In this document: piece after piece, positions 8,838 to 17,024 of the stretch | How the letters are laid out: each line of letters starts with the position of its first letter | How positions within the stretch are numbered: position 1 is the stretch's first letter | DNA from: Erythrobacter sp. 3-20A1M | GTDB lineage: Bacteria; Pseudomonadota; Alphaproteobacteria; Sphingomonadales; Sphingomonadaceae | Assembly (NCBI RefSeq): GCF_018636735.1 | Contig: NZ_CP045200.1 | Location: 992,001 to 1,056,000, forward strand | Reading direction: 5' to 3' | DNA: 64,000 bases | The notes under the pieces: generated by a model | What the model saw: only the letters and a program-made list of their open reading frames with translations | Told to the model about the DNA's origin: nothing | Databases searched by the model: none | Program-made: the position numbers and the translations under genes

Positions 8838-10058
8838 ATGGCCGACGACGTGACCGCGACGAAGACGAAAACCGATACCGGGCTGGAACTGACGCCCCCC
8901 GATCCCGTGCCCGAGGTCGCGCCGGAAAAGGCGGCCGGGTTGGTTCCGGTGGCCGAGGAAACGAAGAACAAGCTCGACAAGAAGGTCGACGACTTCATCT
9001 CCGCGCTGGTCAGCGAAGACGCGAACTCACCCGAATTCGGCCAGAAGGTCGATCAGCTGACCAATATGGGGCGCAAGGAAATCGCCGCCGCGGCGCAGCA
9101 ATCGAACCGCTTCCTCGACCGCCCCATCCGCGCGATGGATAAGGACGAGGGCGTCGGAGCCAATCTCGCCGAACTGCGCCGCACGGTGGAGGAGCTCGAT
9201 CCGGGCCGGCGGGGCAAGCTGACCGGTCCGCGCAAGATTCTGGGCATCATCCCCTTCGGCAACAAGCTGAACGACTATTTCCGCAGCTATCAGAGCGCGC
9301 AGACCCACATCCAGCAGATCCTCGACAAGCTGCATTCGGGACGCAAGGAATTGTGGGAAGACAACGCCGCGATCGATGTCGAACGGGCGAAGCTGTGGGA
9401 GGCGATGGGCAGCCTCGAACAGATGATCCACATCTCGAAAACGCTGGACACCCGGTTGGAGGAGAAGGCGAACGAGCTCGACGCGACCGACCCGGCGAAG
9501 GCCAAGGCGATCCGCGAAACCGCGCTGTTCTACGTCCGGCAGCGTACGCAGGACCTGCTGACCCAGATGGCGGTGTCGGTGCAGGGCTACCTCGCGCTCG
9601 ACCTGGTCAAAAAGAACAATGTCGAGCTGGTGAAGGGCGTCGACCGTGCCAGCACCACCACCGTTTCCGCGCTGCGCACCGCCGTCACCGTCAGCGAGGC
9701 GATGACCAACCAGCGGTTGGTGCTGCAACAGATCACCGCGCTGAACGACACGACGGCGGGCATTATCGATTCGACCGGCACGATGTTGCGCGAGCAGACG
9801 GGCAAGATCCACGAGCAGGCGGCATCGAGTACGATCCCGCTGGAGACGCTGCAGCGCGCATTCCAGAACATCTACGACACGATGGACGAGGTCGACGCGT
9901 TCAAACTGCGCGCGCTCGACAGCATGAAACAGACGGTCAACGTCCTGTCCGACGAGGTCGAGAAGTCCAAAGGGTATATCGCGAGGTCCGAAGGGCAGGC
10001 GAAGTCGTCCAAACAAGTCACGGGCAGCCAGCCCGACCTGCTGGCGCTGGATAGCTGA
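8838..10058 (+). CDS. TelA-family toxic anion resistance protein
   Basis: A 406-residue soluble, mostly helical protein of the TelA/KlaA family, first tied to tellurite resistance and later to broader envelope or antimicrobial tolerance. The central block includes RKILGIIPFGNKLNDYF, HIQQILDKLHSGRKEL, NAAIDVERAKLWEAM, and VSVQGYLALDLVKKNN followed by VKGVDRASTTTVSALRTA, all typical. The first 50 residues are acidic and Pro-rich. It is the first gene of a run with an XpaC-like membrane protein (1-base overlap, TGATG) and a PHA-system protein. No ter genes are nearby, so tellurite itself is not implied. Confidence 0.92.
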   Translation: MADDVTATKTKTDTGLELTPPDPVPEVAPEKAAGLVPVAEETKNKLDKKVDDFISALVSEDANSPEFGQKVDQLTNMGRKEIAAAAQQSNRFLDRPIRAMDKDEGVGANLAELRRTVEELDPGRRGKLTGPRKILGIIPFGNKLNDYFRSYQSAQTHIQQILDKLHSGRKELWEDNAAIDVERAKLWEAMGSLEQMIHISKTLDTRLEEKANELDATDPAKAKAIRETALFYVRQRTQDLLTQMAVSVQGYLALDLVKKNNVELVKGVDRASTTTVSALRTAVTVSEAMTNQRLVLQQITALNDTTAGIIDSTGTMLREQTGKIHEQAASSTIPLETLQRAFQNIYDTMDEVDAFKLRALDSMKQTVNVLSDEVEKSKGYIARSEGQAKSSKQVTGSQPDLLALDS

Positions 10059-10807
10059 TGAGCGACCTCACCCGCCAGAGCGATCGATTGCTGCAGGACG
10101 CACGAGCCGTGCGCGACGACAATCGCACCGGCGGACGGCACCGGCGCCAGTCGATCGGGCGCGGCTCCGCCGAGCTGAAGCGCGAGCATCTGCTGAAGAA
10201 GGTCCGCAACATCGCGATCGCCGCCGCCGCGATCTTCGCCTTCTCGGTGGCGGCGGGCATCATCGTGGACGGGATCGGCTTCACCGGCGTCGTGATGGTG
10301 TTCTTTGCGCTGCTGGCGGCAGGGTTCATCTTCGGGCGCTATCCGCAGATGAAGGTGCCCCGGCGCGAGGACCTGACCCGCACCGAGGATGTCCGCCAGC
10401 TCGTCGGCAAGACCGAGCTGTGGCTGGAGGCGCAACGGCCCGCTCTGCCCGCTCCGGCGGTGAAGCTGGTCGACGACCTGGGTGTGCAGCTGGACGCGCT
10501 GGGCCTGCAGCTCGAACGCGTTCCGGCAGACCATCAGGCAGCGCGCGACATCCGCGAACTCGTGGGCGAGACGTTGCCCGAAATGGTCGACAGCTATCGC
10601 AACATCCCCGGCAATCTGCGCGCTGAGGAGCGCGCGGGATCGACGCCCGATCGGCAACTGATCGACGGGCTGGGCCGGATCAGCCGCGAGATCGATCAGG
10701 TAACCCGCCAGCTCGCCGACGGCGCGCTGGACGATCTGGCGGTGAAGACCCGCTATCTCGAATATCGCTACGGCGGCAGCGACCAGCCGCAAACGGAGGA
10801 AAATTGA
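10058..10807 (+). CDS. XpaC-like membrane protein, TelA partner
   Basis: A 249-residue protein with a basic N-terminal region (about 1-48), two adjoining membrane segments (about 50-92) and a helical cytoplasmic domain. Its size, topology and position directly after telA match the XpaC family ('5-bromo-4-chloroindolyl phosphate hydrolysis' proteins), which pair with TelA-like YaaN in Bacillus. That pairing is established; assignment of this protein rests on context and topology rather than on a clear motif. Start and stop overlap both neighbours by one base, so translation is probably coupled. Confidence 0.6.
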   Translation: MSDLTRQSDRLLQDARAVRDDNRTGGRHRRQSIGRGSAELKREHLLKKVRNIAIAAAAIFAFSVAAGIIVDGIGFTGVVMVFFALLAAGFIFGRYPQMKVPRREDLTRTEDVRQLVGKTELWLEAQRPALPAPAVKLVDDLGVQLDALGLQLERVPADHQAARDIRELVGETLPEMVDSYRNIPGNLRAEERAGSTPDRQLIDGLGRISREIDQVTRQLADGALDDLAVKTRYLEYRYGGSDQPQTEEN

Positions 10808-11112
10808 TGCGTGTTCCGATCGAGCACAAGCTCGGCAAGGACGAGGTCCGCCGCCGCCTGAAGAACAGCGATCGCGAAATCGCGGATCAGCTGCCCGGCG
10901 GCGTCGCCGAAGTCGAAACCGCCTGGCCGAGCGAGGACCGGATGAACCTCGCGGTGAAATCCATGGGCCAGGTGATCCACGGCTATGTGGAGATCGAGGA
11001 CACTTGCCTGATCTTCAATCTCGATCTGCCGGCTGCCCTGTCGTTCCTGAAACCCATGATTTCTGCCGCGATCGAGAAAAAGGGCGCGAAGCTGCTAGCC
11101 CGCCCGACCTGA
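10807..11112 (+). CDS. Polyhydroxyalkanoic acid system family protein
   Basis: A 101-residue protein of the PHA granule-region family: IEHKLGKDEVRRRLKN at the start, WPSEDRMNLAVKSMGQVIHGYVEI in the middle and LPAALSFLKPMISAAIEKKG near the end. The fold is a small alpha/beta domain; the biochemical role is unknown and no PHA synthase is nearby. GGAGG lies about 8 bases before the ATG, the strongest ribosome-binding site of the run, suggesting it is made in quantity. It overlaps the XpaC-like gene by one base. Confidence 0.78.
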   Translation: MRVPIEHKLGKDEVRRRLKNSDREIADQLPGGVAEVETAWPSEDRMNLAVKSMGQVIHGYVEIEDTCLIFNLDLPAALSFLKPMISAAIEKKGAKLLARPT

Positions 11113-11211
11113 CCGAAGACGCGATCCGACCGGGCGCGTCACCCGACTGGAACGGACGCGGCTTACACGCATTAGTGACAATTGGCCCGTAAGCGATTGC
11201 GGGCCGCTATT

Positions 11212-11775
11212 ATGATGCCCGACACTCCCGCCCCCTCCTCCTCCCTTCGGACGCGCCTGCGCGACGCCACCGGTGACGCGCATCGGCAGCTCGACGATGC
11301 GATGGCGCAGCTGAAGCTGACGAACAGGCGCGATTATGCCCTGTTCCTGCGCATTCAGTACGCGGCGCGCATCGGTGTGGAAGCGTGGCTCACGCGCCAT
11401 GCCCCGTCCGATCTCGTTCCCCCGCCGCAGTGCCCCGCCATCGCGACGGACCTCGCGGCGATGGGCGAACCGCTTCCGCTCGAGCAGCCCCGCTTCGATC
11501 AGCCCAAGGATTCGGACGCGCTGGGCGTCGCCTGGGTTCTCGCCGGTTCCTCGCTGGGCAACCGGGCCATGCTGGCCGATCTGAAGAAATCGGGCGCCGG
11601 GGATCTCCCCACGGCCTTTCTCGGCAATGCCGACATGGCGGCGTTCTGGCACGACTTCCGACCGCGGATCGACGATTACGCGGATACCGCCGATGGGGCG
11701 ATACGATCGGCGCACCGGACCTTCGCACATTTTTCTGCCATCGCGGCTGCTTATCTGCCAAATGGCGCGCAATGA
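11212..11775 (+). CDS. bphO: Biliverdin-producing haem oxygenase of the phytochrome unit
   Basis: About 187 residues, all-helical haem oxygenase fold. It opens haem to biliverdin IXa, CO and iron; biliverdin is the chromophore for the photoreceptor encoded next. Visible are LRDATGDAHRQLDDAM, with the likely proximal haem-ligand His, and WVLAGSSLGNRAML, the flexible Gly-containing distal helix. The start is either of two adjacent ATGs (11212 or 11215). Its stop overlaps the bphP start as ATGA, so the two are translationally coupled. Identity rests on fold motifs plus context, and is strong. Confidence 0.9.
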   Translation: MMPDTPAPSSSLRTRLRDATGDAHRQLDDAMAQLKLTNRRDYALFLRIQYAARIGVEAWLTRHAPSDLVPPPQCPAIATDLAAMGEPLPLEQPRFDQPKDSDALGVAWVLAGSSLGNRAMLADLKKSGAGDLPTAFLGNADMAAFWHDFRPRIDDYADTADGAIRSAHRTFAHFSAIAAAYLPNGAQ

Positions 11776-14345
11776 GTGAAACCGGCCTCTTGACCAATGT
11801 CGATCTGACAACCTGCGACCGCGAACCGATCCATCAGCTCGGTTATATCCAGCCGTTCGGGGCACTGGTTGCCGTGAATGGCGATGGAATGGTCTCGCGC
11901 CGGTCCGCGAATCTGCAGGAGTTCCTGGGCCTCGAAGTCCCCCTCGAAACCGGGTCCAAGCTGCGTGAGGTCTTTTCCCCGGAAGCGATCGAGATGATCC
12001 GCTCCGTGGTCGAGGATCTGCGCCACGAAGACGAGGTGGAGCGGCTGTTCGGGATCGACCTGCTGGGCGACGAGCGCCTGTTCGATTGCGCCATCCACCG
12101 ATCGGGCCAGGACCTGGTCATAGAGATAGAGCGGCACGACGGGCTGCTCCACGCCGATAGCATAGCCTCCATTCGCCCGATGATGCGGCGGCTCAATACG
12201 ATTACCGAAGTCGGGCCGATGTGCGAATACGCGGCGGAACAGCTGCACGCCCTGCTCGGATTCGACCGGGTCATGGTCTATCGCTTCCATCCGGATGGCA
12301 GCGGAGAGGTGATCGCGGAAGCGCGCGAGCGGGAGATCGACGGGTTCCTCGGCCTGCGCTACCCGCGGACGGACATCCCGGCGCAGGCACGCGAGCTCTA
12401 TGTGCGCAACCGGTTCCGGATCATCGCGGATATCGCGGACAAGCCTGTTCCGATCGAGCCGGAGCTGTCCATCAACGGCAAGCCGCTGGACCTGAGCCTG
12501 TCCACGTTGCGCGCGGTTTCGCCGATCCATATCGAGTATCTCAAGAACATGGGCGTGCGCGCCTCCCTCTCGATCTCGATCATCGTGCGCGGCAAGCTGT
12601 GGGGGCTGTTCGCCTGCCACCACTATGCGCCCAAGAACCTGGTCTTCTCGCAGCGCACGACGGCGGAACTGTTCTCGCAGCTCTTCTCGCTGGTGCTCGA
12701 CCGCGCGCTGAACCAGGAACGCAGCGATCGCCGCGATGTCGGCCGCAAGCTGCACGACCGGCTGATGACGCGCCTCGCCGGCGGCGCATCGCTGATCGAC
12801 AATCTGTCGAACGTCGCGAATATCATCGGCGATGCCATTCCCCACGACGGCGCGAGCGTGTTCGTGGACGAGCGCTACGTTTCGCGCGGCAAGACCCCGA
12901 CCGAGGGGGAGTTCCGCAAATTGCTGCCGGCGCTCAATTCCGGAGAAACCGGCGCGATCTTCGCGACCGATCAGATGGGCGACCGGATCGAGGCCGCCCG
13001 CGCTTTCGAGCAACGTGCCGTGGGTGCCCTGGTCATTCCGGTATCGCGCCGCCCGCGCGACTATTTCATCCTCTGGCGCGCACCCCTGGCACAGACGGTT
13101 AACTGGGCGGGCAATCCCGAAAAGCCGGTGGAACTGGGGCCCAACGGCGCGCGCCTGACGCCGCGCAAGAGCTTCGAGACGTGGCAGGAAACGGTTACCG
13201 GCAAGTCGGCTCCGTGGACGGAGGACGAATGCGAAGTTGCCGAAATGCTGCGCGTCACCCTTCTCGAGGTGATCCTGCGCCTGACCGACGAGGCAGTGCA
13301 GGAGCGCAAGCGGCACGCCGAGCAGCAGGAATTGCTGATCGCCGAGCTCAATCATCGGGTGCGCAATATCCTGAACCTGATCCGCGGGCTGGTGAACCAG
13401 ACCCGGCACGAGGCGGGCGACGCGGCATCCTATGCGGAGATCATCGGCGGCCGGATCGGCGCGCTGGCGGCGGCGCACGACAACGTGACCAAGCAGAACT
13501 GGTCGCCCGCCTCGGTCAAGGCGCTGATCGAGAACGAGGCAGACGCCTATAGCGGCGGCAAGGCCGACCGGATCACCGTGGAGGGACGTGACTGCCTGGT
13601 ATCGCCCGAAGCCTATACGGTTCTGGCGCTGGTGCTGCACGAAATGATGACCAATTCGGCCAAATACGGTTCGCTCAGCGACAGCACGGGCCGGTTGATG
13701 GTCGGGCTGGAGAGGGCGGAGAGCGGCGATCTGACGATCACCTGGCGGGAGCGGGGCGGACCGCCGGTGCAGGCGCCCAAGCGTCGCGGCTTCGGCAGCA
13801 CCATCATCGAACGGTCGCTGCCATACGAGCTGGATGGCGAGGCGGAGGTGAATTTCGACCTGACCGGCCTGCGGGCCCGGTTTTTGATCCCGGCCCGCTA
13901 TGTTTCCGGAAGTCAGGACATGCAAAGCGAAGACGCAATGGATGAAGTAAAAACCACCCGCGCCGAAGTGGACGCTTCGGTGAACGCAATCCCGACCCAC
14001 GTCCTGTTGGTCGAGGACAACATGATCATCGCCCTCGATACGGAAGACATTCTGCGCGGCCTCGGCGTCAAGAAGGTGACCACCGCGTCCAGCGTCGCGC
14101 GGGCGATCAAGGCGTTGCAGGAAGACGCGCCGGATTTCGCCGTGCTCGATTACAATCTGGGCCAGGAATCGAGCGATCCGGTGGCGCAGGAGCTGAGCGA
14201 GCGGAACATCCCCTTCGCCCTCGCCACCGGCTATGGCGACATGAACGACAAGTTCGCCGATCTGGGGGCGATGGGTATCCTGCAGAAACCCTATGGCAAG
14301 GAAGAGGTCGCTTCGCTGTTCGCCAGCGACGCTCGCAGCGGGTAG
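11772..14345 (+). CDS. bphP: Bacteriophytochrome HWE histidine kinase with fused receiver
   Basis: An 857-residue red/far-red photoreceptor. Order: PAS (about 10-110) with the biliverdin-linking Cys15 in TTCDREPIHQLGYIQPFGAL; GAF (about 140-310) with PRTDIPAQARELYV; PHY (about 320-500) with tongue motif LTPRKSFETW. An HWE-type kinase follows, with His528 in ELNHRVRNILNLI, LHEMMTNSAKYGSLS, TWRERGGPPV and GFGSTIIER. The C-terminal receiver (about 737-855) carries acceptor Asp793 in VLDYNLG. Light should switch autophosphorylation of His528, with the fused receiver as first acceptor. No separate output regulator lies nearby. The last 55 bases overlap the convergent mannose-6-phosphate isomerase gene. 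Confidence 0.95.
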   Translation: MSETGLLTNVDLTTCDREPIHQLGYIQPFGALVAVNGDGMVSRRSANLQEFLGLEVPLETGSKLREVFSPEAIEMIRSVVEDLRHEDEVERLFGIDLLGDERLFDCAIHRSGQDLVIEIERHDGLLHADSIASIRPMMRRLNTITEVGPMCEYAAEQLHALLGFDRVMVYRFHPDGSGEVIAEAREREIDGFLGLRYPRTDIPAQARELYVRNRFRIIADIADKPVPIEPELSINGKPLDLSLSTLRAVSPIHIEYLKNMGVRASLSISIIVRGKLWGLFACHHYAPKNLVFSQRTTAELFSQLFSLVLDRALNQERSDRRDVGRKLHDRLMTRLAGGASLIDNLSNVANIIGDAIPHDGASVFVDERYVSRGKTPTEGEFRKLLPALNSGETGAIFATDQMGDRIEAARAFEQRAVGALVIPVSRRPRDYFILWRAPLAQTVNWAGNPEKPVELGPNGARLTPRKSFETWQETVTGKSAPWTEDECEVAEMLRVTLLEVILRLTDEAVQERKRHAEQQELLIAELNHRVRNILNLIRGLVNQTRHEAGDAASYAEIIGGRIGALAAAHDNVTKQNWSPASVKALIENEADAYSGGKADRITVEGRDCLVSPEAYTVLALVLHEMMTNSAKYGSLSDSTGRLMVGLERAESGDLTITWRERGGPPVQAPKRRGFGSTIIERSLPYELDGEAEVNFDLTGLRARFLIPARYVSGSQDMQSEDAMDEVKTTRAEVDASVNAIPTHVLLVEDNMIIALDTEDILRGLGVKKVTTASSVARAIKALQEDAPDFAVLDYNLGQESSDPVAQELSERNIPFALATGYGDMNDKFADLGAMGILQKPYGKEEVASLFASDARSG

Positions 14346-15145
14346 GCCAGCATCCCCCGGGCGTCCGTCGTCGCGGCGGTGACCGGGTCACCCGCCGCGA
14401 CCAGTGCGCATTCGCCGGCGCTCACCATGCTGGTACCCGCCCGATAGGAACCGTCGAGAGGCAGCAGCAGGGCACCCGGCCCGCCGCCGTCCTGCTCGGG
14501 ATTCCACGCGTTCGCACCCGGAGACCCCTGGAAAAATTCGAGGCGGAAATGGGGGCCCGCGACCAGGCGCATCGCCTTTCCGTTCAATCGCTTCGCATAC
14601 CGATCGGTATCGTAGGGGCCGGACCGGGCCACCCTGATGGCGTCGTCGAGCTGAAGCTCCCGAGGGCGCCCGTAATCGTAAAGGCGATAGGTGATGTCGC
14701 AATTCTGCTGGATTTCGGCCAGCGTAATGCCGCTGCCGATGGCATGGATGGTTCCGGCGGGCAGGTAGAAGAAATCCCCCGCGGCCACTTCGTGCCAGTG
14801 CAACAGCCCCTCGATCGATCCGTCCCGCGCGGCCTGCGCCAAGTCCTCCGGCGCGGTTTCGCGTTCGAGGCCGATCGCCAGCTTCGCGCCGGGCGCGGCA
14901 TCGAGGATCAGCCAGCATTCCTCCTTCCCGCTTGCCCCTTCCGGGGCATTGTCGTCGGAGGGATGGACCTGCACCGAAAGATTTTCTCCCGTGAACAGGT
15001 ATTTGACGAGCAGCTCGGGCAATTCCGGGGGCGGTTCGAACCAGATTTCTCCGATCGGCTCGTCCCGTTCGGCAGCGAAAGGCTCGGGCAGCGCGGTGCG
15101 CCCCCATATCTTCTCCACCTCGCGCGTTTCGAGCAGCCGCGTCAT
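14291..15145 (-). CDS. Class I mannose-6-phosphate isomerase
   Basis: A 284-residue zinc enzyme interconverting mannose-6-phosphate and fructose-6-phosphate. Motifs: EKIWGR at the N-terminus, GEIWFE, LSVQVHPSDDNA (metal-binding His), GKEECWLILDA, FFYLPAGTIHAIGSGITLAEIQQNCDITYRLYDYGR. The short length is normal for this bacterial branch. Its start overlaps the stop of the GDP-mannose pyrophosphorylase gene by 4 bases (ATGA), so the pair supplies mannose-1-P and GDP-mannose for surface polysaccharides; the phosphomannomutase step is not in the window. Its 3' end overlaps bphP by 55 bases on the opposite strand. Confidence 0.92.
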   Translation of the reverse strand: MTRLLETREVEKIWGRTALPEPFAAERDEPIGEIWFEPPPELPELLVKYLFTGENLSVQVHPSDDNAPEGASGKEECWLILDAAPGAKLAIGLERETAPEDLAQAARDGSIEGLLHWHEVAAGDFFYLPAGTIHAIGSGITLAEIQQNCDITYRLYDYGRPRELQLDDAIRVARSGPYDTDRYAKRLNGKAMRLVAGPHFRLEFFQGSPGANAWNPEQDGGGPGALLLPLDGSYRAGTSMVSAGECALVAAGDPVTAATTDARGMLAYPLRASLANSEATSSLP

Positions 15146-16170
15146 TTGCCGGCGGCCCCGGCCAGCTTGCCCACCGACTGCGAAGCGGAAGCCCGAGTAA
15201 CCAAGACCTCGTCCCCGTCCACGACCACGATCACATCGTCCAGGCCGACGACGGAGACGCGCGGACCGTCGCTCTCGATCATCACGCCGGAGCAATCGAT
15301 CCGCTGGTGCTTCGCCTGACAGGCGCCGCCATCGGCCACGCGCACGTCGCGCAGCGCCTGCCAGCTGCCGATATCGGACCAGCCCATCGCGACCGGCACC
15401 ATCGCCACGCGATCGGCATTTTCCATGACGGCGTAATCGATCGATTCGCCCTCGATCGCGGTGAAGGCGGCGGCATCCGGGCGGAAGACGCCATCCGCTT
15501 CCCTCCCCCGATCGAAGGCCGCGCGCGCCTGGTCCGCCAACGCGGGACGATGGCGAGCGAGCTCGTCGAGATATGTTCCCGCGCGCAGGGCGAAGATGCC
15601 CCCGTTCCAGCTGTAGCCGCCGTCTTCGAGGAACTGCCGTGCGGTGGCCGCGTCGGGTTTCTCCACGAACCTCGCGATCGCCATAGCGCTGGGACCGAGC
15701 GGCTCGCCATGGCGCAGATAGCCGTAACCCGTTTCGGGGCGATCGGGGGTGATGCCGAAACTGACCAGCCAGCCGTCCGCCGCCAGCGCGGCAGCGGCGA
15801 AGGCGGCGCGCCGGAACGCATCCTCGTCCGCGATGTGATGGTCGCTGGGGCACACCAGCATGACCGCATCGGCCGGCAGGGAGAGAGCGGCCAGCGCGAT
15901 GGCCGGGGCGGTGTTGCGCCCCGCCGGTTCGGCGATGATATGCACATCACCCGCCTGCTCGCGCACCAGCGGCACATGTGCGGTGCCCGCCACCACGATC
16001 GGCGCGGCGAACCCCTCGCCCGAGCAGCGCCCCAGCGCCTGCTGAAACAACGTCCGCTCGCCCGTCAGCGGCAGGAAGGGCTTGGGCCGGTCCGCGCGGC
16101 TGCGCGGCCACAGCCGGGTGCCGCCTCCGCCGCACAGGATCACGGGGTGAATTCTCGGCTGCTCTGTCAC
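15142..16170 (-). CDS. Mannose-1-phosphate guanylyltransferase
   Basis: A 342-residue nucleotidyltransferase making GDP-mannose from mannose-1-phosphate and GTP. The signature VILCGGGGTRLWPRSRADRPKPF sits at residues 9-31, with EPAGRNTAPAIALAAL, VCPSDHHI, FVEKPD, YSWNGGIF and MGWSDIGSW downstream. It lacks the C-terminal isomerase domain of bifunctional enzymes; that activity is provided by the coupled downstream gene. The product feeds capsule, exopolysaccharide or O-antigen synthesis. The symbol could be manC, cpsB or algA, so it is left blank. Confidence 0.94.
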   Translation of the reverse strand: MTEQPRIHPVILCGGGGTRLWPRSRADRPKPFLPLTGERTLFQQALGRCSGEGFAAPIVVAGTAHVPLVREQAGDVHIIAEPAGRNTAPAIALAALSLPADAVMLVCPSDHHIADEDAFRRAAFAAAALAADGWLVSFGITPDRPETGYGYLRHGEPLGPSAMAIARFVEKPDAATARQFLEDGGYSWNGGIFALRAGTYLDELARHRPALADQARAAFDRGREADGVFRPDAAAFTAIEGESIDYAVMENADRVAMVPVAMGWSDIGSWQALRDVRVADGGACQAKHQRIDCSGVMIESDGPRVSVVGLDDVIVVVDGDEVLVTRASASQSVGKLAGAAGK

Positions 16171-16251
16171 GACGTCCTCTTGCTCGCTCCTGCCCTAGCA
16201 TGCCTTGGGGGCTGTGGCGCTAGTCGTAAAACGCCGCCGAAAAGCACCGCT

Positions 16252-17001
16252 TTAAGGCTTGGCGAAAAATGTCTGCCGCCAGCCATAGGGCGCGGCCACC
16301 GGATCGCCGTTCTGGTCGCGCGCGGGTTTGAAACGGAAGCGACTGACGGCCAGTTCGCAGGTGATCCGGTCCGCTGCCGGATCGTTGCTGGGATTGACCA
16401 CGCGGCAGTCGGAGGCGCGCCCGTCCACGCCCACGGTCATCACGATGGTGACCGACTGGCCGAAGCGGGACTCCCGCCCGCCCTCCGGCGCGGGGTAGTC
16501 GCGCGCGGAACGGATATCGCCTGCAATCTTCACCGGTTTCGTCGCTACCATCCCGCCGCGCCCGTCCCCGCCGCGGCCCGAGCCGAGGCCGTCGCCACTG
16601 CCCGCCGCGCCGGTGCCGCTGCCGCTTTCGGCCGCGCCCGCGCTGTCCTGCGTCCCCGTCGAGCTGACGCGGGGCTGGGGCGGGTCTTCCTTCAGGCGAA
16701 TCTTCGGCGAAGGCGCGGTGCGGGGCTGCGGCACCGCGTCGCGCCCCGGATCGCCCTGTGCGCCCTCGTCCGGCTCGGGCTCCGGCGATGGCGGGGTCTC
16801 GCTGGGCGTGGGCGTCGGTGTGGGCGCGGTTACGGTCACACTGAAGGAGGAGAGCACGCTGTTTTCGACATTGGCCGCCACATCCGGCGCGAGCGCCTTC
16901 ATCAGCCCGTAGAACGCGGCGACATGGAGCAGCGCGATCACGATCAGGATCGGCACGCTCGGGCGCTTGCGCTTGCTGGCAAAGCCGCTGTCGGAGGCCA
17001 T
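16252..17001 (-). CDS. Energy transducer TonB-family protein
   Basis: A 249-residue envelope protein. A basic N-terminus and one membrane anchor (about residues 17-38) precede a Pro/Thr/Glu-rich then Gly/Ser-rich periplasmic spacer (55-150). The TonB C-terminal domain is about 160-249 (QSVTIVMTVGVDGRASDCRVV, CELAVSRFRFKPARD). TonB proteins pass inner-membrane energy to outer-membrane transporters. No exbB/exbD lies beside it; the tolQR pair in the window belongs to another operon. The M1 peptidase gene lies directly upstream on the same strand (23-base gap). Confidence 0.85.
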   Translation of the reverse strand: MASDSGFASKRKRPSVPILIVIALLHVAAFYGLMKALAPDVAANVENSVLSSFSVTVTAPTPTPTPSETPPSPEPEPDEGAQGDPGRDAVPQPRTAPSPKIRLKEDPPQPRVSSTGTQDSAGAAESGSGTGAAGSGDGLGSGRGGDGRGGMVATKPVKIAGDIRSARDYPAPEGGRESRFGQSVTIVMTVGVDGRASDCRVVNPSNDPAADRITCELAVSRFRFKPARDQNGDPVAAPYGWRQTFFAKP

Positions 17002-17024
17002 GGGCCGCGCCTCTCGCTATCCGC

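Noticed and set aside
9027-10016. Long open frame antisense to telA
   Set aside because: High-GC codon bias leaves the opposite strand open. The sense frame is a clear TelA protein and the antisense product has no recognisable features.
11751-14000. 749-codon open frame antisense to bphP
   Set aside because: It is an artefact of GC-rich third positions; the sense frame carries all phytochrome motifs.
16740-16850. Simple Pro/Glu/Thr repeat, considered as a tandem repeat or CRISPR-like array
   Set aside because: It is the irregular coding sequence of the TonB periplasmic spacer, without conserved repeat units or spacers.
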